DNA from: an uncultured Lachnospiraceae bacterium | GTDB taxonomy: Bacteria > Bacillota > Clostridia > Lachnospirales > Lachnospiraceae | Assembly: GCA_910579935.1 (NCBI GenBank) | Contig: CAJTVQ010000028.1 | Location: 9,041-53,770, forward strand | Direction: 5' to 3' | Length of the DNA: 44,730 nt | Part shown: piece after piece, positions 25,289 through 34,613 of the stretch | Numbering within the stretch: position 1 is the stretch's first letter | Layout of the letters: every line of letters starts with the position of its first letter | Translations under genes and position numbers: made by a program | Notes under the pieces: generated by a model | Databases searched by the model: none | What the model saw: the letters and a program-made list of their open reading frames with translations, nothing else | What the model was told of the DNA's origin: nothing

Positions 25289-27069
25289 CAGAATATCGGG
25301 AAAGTTTACGGGGAATATATTGCAGCAGAGTGCGGAAAAGATATTTTACAATAAAGGGTCGTTGGGAGGAGAGAACGATTAAACGGTACAAAGGTATTAT
25401 CTTAACTACATATGGTGCAGTAGCGGTCGTTATGTTTTTCATTATTTTGCTGAATCTGTTTTGGACGGAGAGAGGGACAGGGGATTTCGGACTGGGGACT
25501 TACCGGAAGGTCAGCGATGACTGGCAGGATGTCAACGGGGAGCCGATGGATTTTAAGAAAATCGATGATTATGCAGGTGCGGGTGCGGAAGATATCCGTG
25601 TTTTTTATCCGATTCCGGAAGATATGCATGGGACGCAGGGACTGGTGTTCCGTACGAAAAATGTGTATGTAAATGCATATATCGGGGGGCGCATGGTATA
25701 CGGCTCAGATGTGACGGAAGCTCCTTTTGATATGAATTCGCCCGGAACGAAATGGAATGTGCTGCGGATCGATGAAGAATATGCGGGGGAACAGGTGGAA
25801 CTGCGCATTGTACAGGCATATCAGGACGGACGTTCCAAGGTGGATAATTTTTATTTGGGAGACTGGGCGGCAGTGCTGCTGTTTGTGATCGAATCCAAAG
25901 GATTTGGCCTGCTGATCAGCATACTGATCATGGTAGTCGGATTTTTCCTGGTGGTGGCGGATTTCCTTTTGAACGGCAGAAATAAAGGCGGCGACAGGAG
26001 TTTGTTCTATCTGGGATTGTTTGCGGTACTGGCGGCGGGCTGGTGCCTGATCGAAACGAATATATTTCAGCTGTTTGTAAAGAATATCCGGCCGCTGCAG
26101 CTTGTGGACAATATATTACTGGTAATGGGAGTGCTTCCGCTTTTTTTCTATATGGAAGAGACTTACCATGTGTTTGGGAACAGGCTGATCCGTGTTCTGT
26201 GCGGGATTGATGCGGCTTATTTGGTGGTGATCACAGTTCTGCATATGACGGGGTTTCAGGATCTTCATCAGACGCAGAATGGTACGGTGCTGAATTACGG
26301 ACTTGTCAGCCTGCTTTTGGGCGGATATATCATACGTGATATTTTACAACGTGCGAAGGAAAAGACGGGACGCTTTTATTTACGGATGCAGACGGTAGGC
26401 ATTATCTGTCTGTGCGTGGGGATTTTCGTTGATTTTCTCCGGTATGTGCTGACGGATGTTCTGGACCGGGCGCTGACCATCCGTGTAGGGCTTTTGCTGT
26501 TTATCATCAGTTTTGGCTCGGGTAATCTGTACCGGCTTTATGAGCTGATCAAGCAGGGATACCAGACGGAGATCATCAGCCGGCTGGCTTATGTGGACGG
26601 ACTGACCGAGGTTGGGAACCGTACGGCATACATAGAAAAGAAAGAAGAGCTTCTTTCCATGGAAAACAGGGCAGGACTGGCGGTTGCCATGTTTGACGTA
26701 AACAATTTGAAAAAGGTGAACGACTCTTTGGGGCACAGCGCGGGGGATGAGCTGATCAGGGAAAGCGCAAGGATCATTCAGCGCTCTTTCGGCAGCCTGG
26801 GGATGGTATACCGGATTGGCGGGGATGAATTCGTCGTTCTTTTTCAATCGGAGCATCCGGAAAACTCTTATGAAAAAGCGAAGCAGGTTTTTGAAGAGGA
26901 ACTGGCGCGCTGCAATGAAGAGGACAGCCATCCTTTTACCATATCCATCGCCCATGGTTATGCTTATTGCGAAAAATCGGAGCAGGGTGACATTGAAGGG
27001 CTGGAGAAACAGGCGGATCAGATGATGTACAAAAATAAAAGGGAAATGAAGCTGGCATATGCACAGTAA
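25279..27069 (+). CDS. Membrane diguanylate cyclase beside the cellulose operon
   Basis: Same plan as the protein at 19287: N-terminal helix (about 43-65), extracellular domain (VYVNAYIGGRMVYGSD ... VDNFYLGDWAAVL), six or seven helices, and a cyclase domain with FDVNNLKKVNDSLGHSAGDE and an intact GGDEF (26818-26832). RxxD is missing (GSLG at that position), so feedback inhibition is not expected. ATG 25279 has AAGG 5 nt upstream; GTG 25330 would also keep the first helix and would fit the predicted promoter better. The stop lies 24 nt before the endoglucanase gene, so it is probably the first gene of the cellulose transcript. Its product is the natural supplier of c-di-GMP to the PilZ domain of the synthase. 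Confidence 0.85.
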   Translation: MIYSEYRESLRGIYCSRVRKRYFTIKGRWEERTIKRYKGIILTTYGAVAVVMFFIILLNLFWTERGTGDFGLGTYRKVSDDWQDVNGEPMDFKKIDDYAGAGAEDIRVFYPIPEDMHGTQGLVFRTKNVYVNAYIGGRMVYGSDVTEAPFDMNSPGTKWNVLRIDEEYAGEQVELRIVQAYQDGRSKVDNFYLGDWAAVLLFVIESKGFGLLISILIMVVGFFLVVADFLLNGRNKGGDRSLFYLGLFAVLAAGWCLIETNIFQLFVKNIRPLQLVDNILLVMGVLPLFFYMEETYHVFGNRLIRVLCGIDAAYLVVITVLHMTGFQDLHQTQNGTVLNYGLVSLLLGGYIIRDILQRAKEKTGRFYLRMQTVGIICLCVGIFVDFLRYVLTDVLDRALTIRVGLLLFIISFGSGNLYRLYELIKQGYQTEIISRLAYVDGLTEVGNRTAYIEKKEELLSMENRAGLAVAMFDVNNLKKVNDSLGHSAGDELIRESARIIQRSFGSLGMVYRIGGDEFVVLFQSEHPENSYEKAKQVFEEELARCNEEDSHPFTISIAHGYAYCEKSEQGDIEGLEKQADQMMYKNKREMKLAYAQ

Positions 27070-27093
27070 GCGGCATGGTTTGGATGGTATGGA

Positions 27094-28266
27094 ATGAAAA
27101 AATACAGCAGGTTGGAAAAAAGACGGCAGTCAGTAGAACGTGCAAACAAACGGTGGAAAGCGGATCTGTCATGGGTCCGTTTTTACATTATGGCGTATTT
27201 TGTGGTATTATTCCTATGCGGATGCGGGAAAGAAGAGACAGATCCGGGGTATGACATGGGGGGAGAGGATATGGTTTTTGCAGGACAGCTTGGAATTGGA
27301 TGGAATCTTGGGAATTCGCTGGAATCGGTCTGTAAGGACGGAAGGTATACGGGAAATGCAGTAGAGCTTTACTGGCAGAATCCGGCTACCACGAAAGCCA
27401 TGATCGATGAGGTGCGCAGAGCCGGTTTTACCCTGCTGCGCCTTCCCGTAACATGGGAAGGGCATATGGACGGCCAGGGAAACATCGATGAGGAATGGCT
27501 GGGCAGGGTGAAGGAAGTGGTGGACTACGGAATGGAAAACGGGATGTATGTCATCCTCAATGCCCATCACGATACATGGTTTGAACCGGTACCGGAAAAT
27601 GAGGAGAACGCGGTAAGGAAGATGGCGGATGTCTGGCGACAGGTGGGGGAATATTTTGCGGAGTATGACAACCATTTGCTGTTCGAGGGGATGAATGAAC
27701 CGCGCTGGATCGGCTCGGCGGAAGAATGGACCGGGGGAAGCGCCGGGACGGCAGCCATCGTGAACCGGTTAAACCAGGTGTTCGTGGACACGGTCAGGGG
27801 GCAGGGCGGCAATAACGGCGGCCGCTACCTGTTAGTGGCGACTTACGGCAATTCCGTGGAAGAATCCGCGTTGGACGCGTTTGTCATGCCGGAAGGGGAA
27901 CACCTGATCGTTACGGTACATGCCTATCTCCCATATGGTTTTGCCATGGATGCGCAGGGAACGGGAACCTGGGGGAAAGAAGGGGCGGCGGAGCTGGACG
28001 CGGTGATGGAGCGGCTGGGACAGCGGTTTGTGGCAAACGGAATTCCGGTGCTGATCGGGGAATTCGGAGCCATCGATAAAGGGAATACCGGCGAGCGTTT
28101 AAAGTGGCTGGAAGATTATAAGGATGCGGCAAAACGGCACGGGATCGGACTTGTCTGGTGGGACGAGGGCGGACGGCCGGGGGAAACCTACGGACGGTTC
28201 CGTATTTTTGACAGGGAGCGGATGGAGTGGCTGTTTCCGGAAATACGGGACGCGCTGGTGGAATGA
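27094..28266 (+). CDS. ccsZ: GH5 endoglucanase lipoprotein of the cellulose operon (CcsZ-like)
   Basis: A signal helix with lipobox LCGC (Cys44) puts the enzyme on the outer face of the membrane. The catalytic domain is glycoside hydrolase family 5: GIGWNLGNSLESV near the start, NAHHDTWFEP, acid/base Glu202 in FEGMNEPR, and nucleophile Glu323 in LIGEFGAID. GH5 enzymes cut beta-1,4-glucan. In cellulose-producing bacteria a cellulase is needed for proper polymer release, and in the described Clostridioides difficile operon ccsZABHI this position is held by a GH5 enzyme. The gap is 38 nt to the synthase gene. Confidence 0.88.
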   Translation: MKKYSRLEKRRQSVERANKRWKADLSWVRFYIMAYFVVLFLCGCGKEETDPGYDMGGEDMVFAGQLGIGWNLGNSLESVCKDGRYTGNAVELYWQNPATTKAMIDEVRRAGFTLLRLPVTWEGHMDGQGNIDEEWLGRVKEVVDYGMENGMYVILNAHHDTWFEPVPENEENAVRKMADVWRQVGEYFAEYDNHLLFEGMNEPRWIGSAEEWTGGSAGTAAIVNRLNQVFVDTVRGQGGNNGGRYLLVATYGNSVEESALDAFVMPEGEHLIVTVHAYLPYGFAMDAQGTGTWGKEGAAELDAVMERLGQRFVANGIPVLIGEFGAIDKGNTGERLKWLEDYKDAAKRHGIGLVWWDEGGRPGETYGRFRIFDRERMEWLFPEIRDALVE

Positions 28267-28304
28267 AGGAAGAAGGATGAGGCGGAAACTGGAGGGTATG
28301 ACAT

Positions 28305-30656
28305 ATGACGAAAAGGAAGAAAAGGTTTGCGGAAAGCGGAAAATGGATAGGGTATAAAAACAGGGCGTGGCTGATCTTCAATATCGGCTGGACCACGGTT
28401 TACCTGCTTTGGAGGACATTCCGCACCCTGCCGCTGGACTTCGGGCTGGTATCAGCAGTGGCGGGGATTTCGCTGCTGGTGGTGGAGATCATCGGTATGC
28501 TGGAGGCTTTTGTCCATTATTTTAACATGCACCGGATCGAAAACCATGAAGTGCCGGTCGTGCCGTTGGAGGAATATCCCGACGTGGATGTCTTTATCGC
28601 CACCTATAACGAGCCGGCGGAACTTTTGTACAAAACCATCAACGGATGTGTGCATATGGAATATCCGGATAAAAATAAGGTGCATATTTACCTGTGCGAC
28701 GATGGGAGACGGCCGGAAATGCGCGAACTGGCGGAGCGGATGGGAATCCATTATCTGGACAGGGAGGACAATACCGGCGCAAAGGCGGGGAACTTAAACC
28801 ATGCCATGTCCGTGACGAATTCGCCCCTGATCGCCACGTTTGATGCGGACATGGTGCCGCAGAGCAATTTCCTTTTGGTAATGGCGGCATATTTTGTGGA
28901 TCAGGAAATCAAGAACAGGGAATTGGAGGAAAAGGACCGGATCAGGCTCGGGTTCATCCAGTCCCCACAGAGTTTTTACAATCCGGACCTGTTCCAGTTC
29001 AATTTGTTTTCGGAGGGGCGGATTCCCAACGAACAGGATTATTTTTACAAGGATGTGCAGGTGGCAAGGAATAAGAGCAACTGCGTGATTTACGGGGGGT
29101 CCAATACACTGATTTCCAGGGAGGCGCTGGAGGCGGTGGGCGGTTTCTATACCAACAGCGTGACAGAGGATTTTGCCACAGGTATCCTGATCCAGAAAAA
29201 GGGATTTATCTGTTATGCCATCAATACTGTGCTGGCTTCCGGGCTTTCCCCGACGGATTTAAAGAGTCTGGTGAACCAGCGTATCCGCTGGGCAAGGGGA
29301 TGCATCCAGACGGGAAGGAAGATGCACCTGATCGTTTCACCGCACCTGAGTTTCGCGCAGAAGGCAAATTACCTGGCATCCATCTGGTACTGGTATGCTT
29401 CGTGGAAGCGGCTCATTTATATTATGTCGCCGATTCTGTTCGCCGCTTTCGGCGTAATGGTGGTGAAATGCACCCTGGTGGAAGTGCTGGTTTTCTGGCT
29501 TCCCATGTACGTCAGCAGTAACATATCGTTAAAGATGATGAGCCGCAACATAAGGACGACAAAGTGGACGAACCTGTATGAAACGGTTATTTTCCCGTTT
29601 ATGATGATCCCGGTGCTGATGGAAACCTTATGCATCAAAATGAAGAAGTTCAAGGTGACAAAGAAAGAGCGGACGGAGGAAAGCTGGATCAAGCGGTTTG
29701 CCTATGCCATTCCCCATTCCATACTGATCGTCCTGTCCGTCGTGGGGATCGCCAACTGTATCCGGTGGACGTTCCGCACGGGGAGGATCGATTATTTCGT
29801 AATACTGTTCTGGCTTTTTTTAAACCTGTATAATCTGGTGATGTCGTTGTTTTTCATTTTGGGCCGGAAAGTGGTGCGCAACGCGGAACGCCAAAAGGTA
29901 CAGATGGACTGCCGGATCAGGACGGAATTTGAGGAGGAATGGGGAAAGACGGTCGATATTTCGGAAAGCGGTATTTCGGTGCTTTTGGCTTATCCCATGG
30001 ATATCGACATGGAAGAAACGGTGGAAGTGTATCTGAACGACACACGGTATGAGGCGACCATTGCGGCAAAAGGGGTTTTGGTGGAAAATAAGGGGAAGGA
30101 ATGGAGGTATGTGTTCCAGGTGACGGATCTGCTGGAGAGCAAGGCCGAATACATGCAGCTTATATATGACAGGGAGCCGTCGCTGCCTACCAATCTGGAT
30201 GAGTCCTTAAGCAGTTTTGATGATCTGCGCATCAATGTCAGCCGCAGAGTATACTCCCAAACGTTCCAGAACAGGAGACGGGCAAGGATGCCTGTGTGGC
30301 GCCATTATACCACGGACATGGAGCAGCAGGTGTATGTCATTGACTTTAACTATGAATATGTCCTGCTGAAAAAGGAGCTGCGGATGCCGGTTATGTTTGG
30401 CATAGATTTGGGCGGCGGACTTATGCTGGACTGTGTGTTTGACAGGTCCATAGACGGAGAAAGGAACCTGTACCGGGTCGATAATTACAGGGAAATCCAT
30501 GACAATCCGCAGCTGCATGATCTGATGAGCATATGGGTACAGCGGATCGTGGAGGAAGAAGTTATGCATGACAGCAGGGAGGTTTACAATCCGGCCGGCA
30601 ATGCTGGGCGCAGTATGGCGGTGGAGGACGAGGTCATGGAACTTCAATATCTGTAG
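28305..30656 (+). CDS. ccsA: Cellulose synthase catalytic subunit, GT2 + PilZ (BcsA/CcsA-like)
   Basis: A 783-residue membrane glycosyltransferase that polymerises UDP-glucose into beta-1,4-glucan while extruding it. Helices flank the GT2 domain (about 22-75 and from 370 on). Key motifs are Asp132-Asp133 (YLCDDGRRPE), D180-A-D182 (FDADMVP), TED (287-289), and the Q325-R-I-R328-W329 processive signature. The PilZ domain follows with R525xxxR529 and D551-I-S553-E-S-G556, the complete c-di-GMP-binding set, so allosteric activation should be intact. GGAGG lies about 12 nt before the ATG. It sits in the order Z-A-B-H-I with a cyclase gene upstream. The long C-terminal extension after PilZ (about 620-783) is not one I recognise. 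Confidence 0.92.
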   Translation: MTKRKKRFAESGKWIGYKNRAWLIFNIGWTTVYLLWRTFRTLPLDFGLVSAVAGISLLVVEIIGMLEAFVHYFNMHRIENHEVPVVPLEEYPDVDVFIATYNEPAELLYKTINGCVHMEYPDKNKVHIYLCDDGRRPEMRELAERMGIHYLDREDNTGAKAGNLNHAMSVTNSPLIATFDADMVPQSNFLLVMAAYFVDQEIKNRELEEKDRIRLGFIQSPQSFYNPDLFQFNLFSEGRIPNEQDYFYKDVQVARNKSNCVIYGGSNTLISREALEAVGGFYTNSVTEDFATGILIQKKGFICYAINTVLASGLSPTDLKSLVNQRIRWARGCIQTGRKMHLIVSPHLSFAQKANYLASIWYWYASWKRLIYIMSPILFAAFGVMVVKCTLVEVLVFWLPMYVSSNISLKMMSRNIRTTKWTNLYETVIFPFMMIPVLMETLCIKMKKFKVTKKERTEESWIKRFAYAIPHSILIVLSVVGIANCIRWTFRTGRIDYFVILFWLFLNLYNLVMSLFFILGRKVVRNAERQKVQMDCRIRTEFEEEWGKTVDISESGISVLLAYPMDIDMEETVEVYLNDTRYEATIAAKGVLVENKGKEWRYVFQVTDLLESKAEYMQLIYDREPSLPTNLDESLSSFDDLRINVSRRVYSQTFQNRRRARMPVWRHYTTDMEQQVYVIDFNYEYVLLKKELRMPVMFGIDLGGGLMLDCVFDRSIDGERNLYRVDNYREIHDNPQLHDLMSIWVQRIVEEEVMHDSREVYNPAGNAGRSMAVEDEVMELQYL

Positions 30657-30697
30657 CGGACCGAAGGCGGGGAATACAGGAAAAGGGTGAGGAAAGT

Positions 30698-31906
30698 ATG
30701 GGAAAAATACGGGAATGGATGTACGGATGGAATCCGGAGGCCGGGAACGGACGGGGACGGAGGAAGGGCAGGAAGAACAGGGGATGGCATACCATGCTGT
30801 TTGCCGGGATATCCGCAGCCGTCTGCCTTTGTTCCGGGAATGGGAATGTGTATGCCGCGCAGGGCGGAAAGGAAGTGGTGATGGATTTCTCGGATATGGT
30901 GGGAAGTACGGATGATATCGCCGGGGGGACGATTACGCCGACTCTGGCTTATGCGGAGGAAGCCGATCTGCTGCGTCTGCGTTTTCAGACCGTCGGATAT
31001 CCGGAGCGGTATTATACGGCTACCGTATTTAAAGATGCGGAAATGAAACTGGAGGGCTACCAGGGCATTGAGTTCCATGTGGAGAACCACCAGGACCTTC
31101 CGGTCAGGATGAATTTTGCCTTCACGATGGAAAACGGAAAAACGGCGGCAGCAGGAAACGGTTATTATGTCCGGCTGAAAAGTACGGATACTGATTACGC
31201 GAAGGTGGAGTACGGCTGCTTTGAACTGCCGGGAAAATTTAACGGGACGGTGGAAATTCCCTTTGACGTGCTGAAATACCAGGAACTCTCCGTGAATGAG
31301 GTGGTAATGGATCGGATATGGGGATATGGTTTTATCTGTGTGGTACAGGAAGACGAACGGTATGACATCAGTCTGACCGGCTTAAGGCCGCTGACCCGGC
31401 AGGAGGCCACGGGTGCGGATACTCCCGGCCTGCTTGTGATCCAGGGGGAAGACCGGGCACTGCGCTGCAGCGTCGGGGAGAGCCAGACACAGTATCATTG
31501 TGAGGTTTACAATATGCTGGGGGAGAGTGAGGATGCGGAGGCGGAATTTTTCATGACGGATACCGGAGACATCGGGGAAAACGCGTGGATCACCGGTGAC
31601 GGCGTCCTGACCGTGAATTTCCAGTGCGAGGCGGATGTACTGGAAATCGGCGCGCGGACGTCCGACGGCAAGGTGGCCTATAAACAGGTGGAACTGTACG
31701 AGTCATGGACCAACATTACCAATACGGAAGGGGGATACAGCGCCTCTATCGCGAAGCCGTCCCAGATTTCCCCCATTGATGCCAACGCGGATATCCTGCG
31801 GAATCCGGTGCTGCTGCGGTGGATGCGGGGGATTTTGGCCGGTTTTGCGGTTATCTTTATGTTTAAGTATAGGATGGCAAGAAGAAAGTACAGGAGGAAA
31901 AGGTGA
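30698..31906 (+). CDS. ccsB: Exported, membrane-anchored cellulose synthase partner (CcsB-like)
   Basis: 402 residues with a basic N-terminus and signal helix (about 32-53, cleavage near VYAAQG), two beta-rich extracellular stretches (carbohydrate-binding-like, VVMDFSDMVGSTDDIAGG onward), and one C-terminal helix (about 372-392, LLRWMRGILAGFAVIFMF) with a basic tail. This matches the role of BcsB: an extracytoplasmic protein held by one C-terminal helix against the synthase to guide the glucan. Clear sequence similarity to BcsB is not visible, so the call rests on topology and position between synthase and acyltransferase. GAGGAAAG precedes the ATG. It is adjacent to the next gene with a one-base gap. 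Confidence 0.78.
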   Translation: MGKIREWMYGWNPEAGNGRGRRKGRKNRGWHTMLFAGISAAVCLCSGNGNVYAAQGGKEVVMDFSDMVGSTDDIAGGTITPTLAYAEEADLLRLRFQTVGYPERYYTATVFKDAEMKLEGYQGIEFHVENHQDLPVRMNFAFTMENGKTAAAGNGYYVRLKSTDTDYAKVEYGCFELPGKFNGTVEIPFDVLKYQELSVNEVVMDRIWGYGFICVVQEDERYDISLTGLRPLTRQEATGADTPGLLVIQGEDRALRCSVGESQTQYHCEVYNMLGESEDAEAEFFMTDTGDIGENAWITGDGVLTVNFQCEADVLEIGARTSDGKVAYKQVELYESWTNITNTEGGYSASIAKPSQISPIDANADILRNPVLLRWMRGILAGFAVIFMFKYRMARRKYRRKR

Positions 31907-31907
31907 T

Positions 31908-33326
31908 ATGCTGTTTTCTAGTGTGGTGTTTTTGTTTTATTTTCTTCCGGCGGTGCTGGTACTTTATTATCTGTTCCGTAACTGTACGCCGGTGAAAAAC
32001 GGGATCCTGCTTGCGGCAAGCCTGTTTTTTTATGCATGGGGGGAGCCCCGTTTTGTGTTTGTCATGCTGGCTTCCATTGCCGGAAATTATTTTCTGGCCC
32101 TTTTGGTGGACCGTTTCCGGGGAGAAAAGGCGGCGAAAGGGATCTTGATGCTGGCGGTCATGCTGAACATCGGGCTTTTGTTTGTCTTTAAGTATCTAGA
32201 TTTCTTTATCCGGAATGTGTCGATGGCTACGGGAAAAGCACTGCCGGTTACAGGGTTTGCGCTTCCTATCGGAATTTCTTTTTTTACGTTCCAGGCGCTT
32301 TCCTATGTGACAGACGTATACCGCGGGCGGGGCCGGGTGCAGGAGAATCCGTTTGATGCAGCGCTGTACATTGCGTTTTTCCCGCAGATAATGGCGGGGC
32401 CCGTAGTGCGTTATTCCGTGCTGGATGAGCAGATCCGGTCCAGAAAGGAAACGTGGAATAAATTTGCCGTCGGGGTATGCCGGTTTATTGCCGGGCTGGG
32501 GAAAGTGGTACTGCTTTCCGGCAATCTGGCCGTTGTGGCGGACCGGATATTTGACGGATACCGGCAGGGCGGAATGCCGGTGATGCTGGCGTGGGTAGGT
32601 TCCGTTGCTTTTACGCTGCAGATTTTTTTCGTTTTTGCGGGTTATTCGGACATGGCGATCGGCCTGGGGCTGATGTTTGGGTTTAAATTTGAGGAAAATT
32701 ACAACTATCCGTATATATCCCGTTCCATCAGGGAGTTTTGGGGCAGGTGGAACATCTCCATGTCCACGTGGTTCAAGGAATATGTTTATTTTCCGCTGGG
32801 CGGATCAAAGGTAAAAAATATGGATAACGCTATTCGGAACATGCTGGTGGTATGGCTGTGCGCCGGGTTTTGGTGCGGCGCGGAATGGACGTTTGTGGTG
32901 TGGGGGCTGCTCTACTTTGTGCTTTTGGTTGTGGAACGGTTTATGGACATGGAGAAAAGGCAGGGATACGGGATTTTGCGCTGGTGCTATACGATGTTTG
33001 CCGTGAATTTGGGCTGGGTACTTTTCCGGGCTGAGAATCTTGTGTATGCGGGGAATTACATCCGCTGTATGTTCGGGCTGGACGGGAGCGGCTTTTTCAG
33101 CGATCATGCATGGATGTATTTAAGGGAATATGGAATATTTTTTATCATAGGCATATTTTTCTGCATACCGGTGGGAAGGCGGGCCAATTACCTGATCGTA
33201 CAGGAGAAGATGAATGCGGATCTCATTAATGCTTTTTACCCGGTAGTCATGATGGTGGTTTTCTTTCTCTGCGTGATCTATCTGGTGAAGGGAAATTATA
33301 ATCCTTTTATGCATTTTCAGTTATAA
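31908..33326 (+). CDS. ccsH: MBOAT O-acyltransferase (AlgI/CcsH-like) with Cys in place of the catalytic His
   Basis: The correct start is ATG 31908 with AGGAGG 10 nt upstream; the frame is open further upstream but overlaps ccsB. The 472-residue protein has 10 or more membrane helices and the AlgI landmarks: LPIGISFFTFQALSYVTDVYRG, FFPQIMAGPVVRY, FFVFAGYSDMAIGLG, and FWGRWNISMSTWFKEYVYFPLGGS. Such proteins move acetyl groups across the membrane for polysaccharide O-acetylation. Where relatives have LWHGAxWT with an essential His, this one reads FWCGAEWT: the codon at 32874-32876 is TGC, Cys323. Also no His is seen in the following WGLLYFVL segment. Activity may be lost or altered. Confidence 0.88.
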   Translation: MLFSSVVFLFYFLPAVLVLYYLFRNCTPVKNGILLAASLFFYAWGEPRFVFVMLASIAGNYFLALLVDRFRGEKAAKGILMLAVMLNIGLLFVFKYLDFFIRNVSMATGKALPVTGFALPIGISFFTFQALSYVTDVYRGRGRVQENPFDAALYIAFFPQIMAGPVVRYSVLDEQIRSRKETWNKFAVGVCRFIAGLGKVVLLSGNLAVVADRIFDGYRQGGMPVMLAWVGSVAFTLQIFFVFAGYSDMAIGLGLMFGFKFEENYNYPYISRSIREFWGRWNISMSTWFKEYVYFPLGGSKVKNMDNAIRNMLVVWLCAGFWCGAEWTFVVWGLLYFVLLVVERFMDMEKRQGYGILRWCYTMFAVNLGWVLFRAENLVYAGNYIRCMFGLDGSGFFSDHAWMYLREYGIFFIIGIFFCIPVGRRANYLIVQEKMNADLINAFYPVVMMVVFFLCVIYLVKGNYNPFMHFQL

Positions 33327-33353
33327 GGGATAGGATAGGAAAGGAGCGGGACG

Positions 33354-34556
33354 ATGCTGACAAGACTGATTGAAAAGAAACGGCTGACGGCGTTTTTGTT
33401 TGTGATATTTCTTATGCTGTTTTCCGCGGCGAATGCAAAAAAGGAATTTCCCATGCTGGGACAGGCGCTGAAAGAATGGAGGGAAGGTTCCGGGAACTTT
33501 GGGAAACTGGCGGAGGAAGCAGATTCTGTCATAGAGGAAAATGTGCTTGGGAAACGTACCCTGACCGATTTTTACGGTTATATTCAGCTGCTGCTGGACA
33601 AGGAGGAGGAATCCGATTTTGAAGTGGTGAAGGATACGGAAGGAAAGCTGCATTATACATATTTTGCGGACGGAACCGGCGACACATCAAAGCTGGCGGA
33701 CAGGGTGGCGGTTTTGGCCGGAGAGCTGAAGGAAGAAGGCTGTGAGCTGCTGTATGTCATGCCGCCGGACAAATTTCTTGTCGGGCATACGCAGTTTTCC
33801 AGGGGACTTCCTTATCATATGGCCAACGAAACGGCGGATGAGTTTCTGGACCGGCTGGAAAAAGAGGGAGTCCGTGTCCTGGATCTGCGGGATGACCTTG
33901 CAGAGAGCGGTTTGGAGATGTCGGAAGTGTTTTACAATACCGACCACCACTGGCGGATCGAGACGGCCTTTTGGGCAGCATCCAAATTCTGCGACTGGAT
34001 GGGGGAAACTTATGGGGAGAAAATGGACCCGGATGGGTATTATAAAGATCCCGAACATTATAATTTTGTGACTTACAAGGATGTGTATCTGGGTTCCATG
34101 GGCAGGAAGACGGGGAGGTTCTATGCGGAGGTGGATGATTTTACCCTGATCTTCCCGAAATTTAACACAAATTACAGGTATGAGAACCTCACTTCAGACT
34201 GGGAATTCACGGGACGGTTTGAGGAAGCGCTGGTTGCGTCCTCCGTGCTTTGGGAGAGCTGGAACGCTTATGAAACGGATTTATACAGCGCCTATCTGTA
34301 CGGGAATCCCGGATTTTCCCATATCGGGAATATGGATAATCCGGACGGGATCCGTATATGCATGATTAAAGATTCGTTTGCCATGCCTTTTGCATCATTT
34401 GTTTCCCTGCGGTGCGGGAGCGTGGATCTGATCGACCCGAGGGCGTTTGAAGGGGATTATGCGGAAACACTGGCGGAGGGGGAGTACGATTATGTGGTAC
34501 TGATGTATTCGCCGCAGAATCTGACGGATGCTTTTTTTCCTTTCGGTATGGAATGA
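33354..34556 (+). CDS. ccsI: DHHW-type AlgX/AlgJ-like acetyltransferase partner (CcsI-like)
   Basis: An N-terminal signal-anchor helix (about 10-27) leads to an extracellular SGNH-like domain. Catalytic features are D197-H198-H199-W200 (YNTDHHW) and MIKDSFAMPF with Ser341. VMPPDKFLVGHTQFSRGLPY and the late YVVLMYSPQNLTD are also typical of the family. Known relatives take the acetyl group from the MBOAT protein and place it on the exported polysaccharide. All key residues are present here, unlike in its MBOAT partner. The gene ends the Z-A-B-H-I series, 27 nt after ccsH. Confidence 0.86.
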   Translation: MLTRLIEKKRLTAFLFVIFLMLFSAANAKKEFPMLGQALKEWREGSGNFGKLAEEADSVIEENVLGKRTLTDFYGYIQLLLDKEEESDFEVVKDTEGKLHYTYFADGTGDTSKLADRVAVLAGELKEEGCELLYVMPPDKFLVGHTQFSRGLPYHMANETADEFLDRLEKEGVRVLDLRDDLAESGLEMSEVFYNTDHHWRIETAFWAASKFCDWMGETYGEKMDPDGYYKDPEHYNFVTYKDVYLGSMGRKTGRFYAEVDDFTLIFPKFNTNYRYENLTSDWEFTGRFEEALVASSVLWESWNAYETDLYSAYLYGNPGFSHIGNMDNPDGIRICMIKDSFAMPFASFVSLRCGSVDLIDPRAFEGDYAETLAEGEYDYVVLMYSPQNLTDAFFPFGME

Positions 34557-34613
34557 CATGGCGGGAAGACGGTGCGGCAGGGGATTGGGCAGAAAGGCGG
34601 AAAGGACGGAAAG

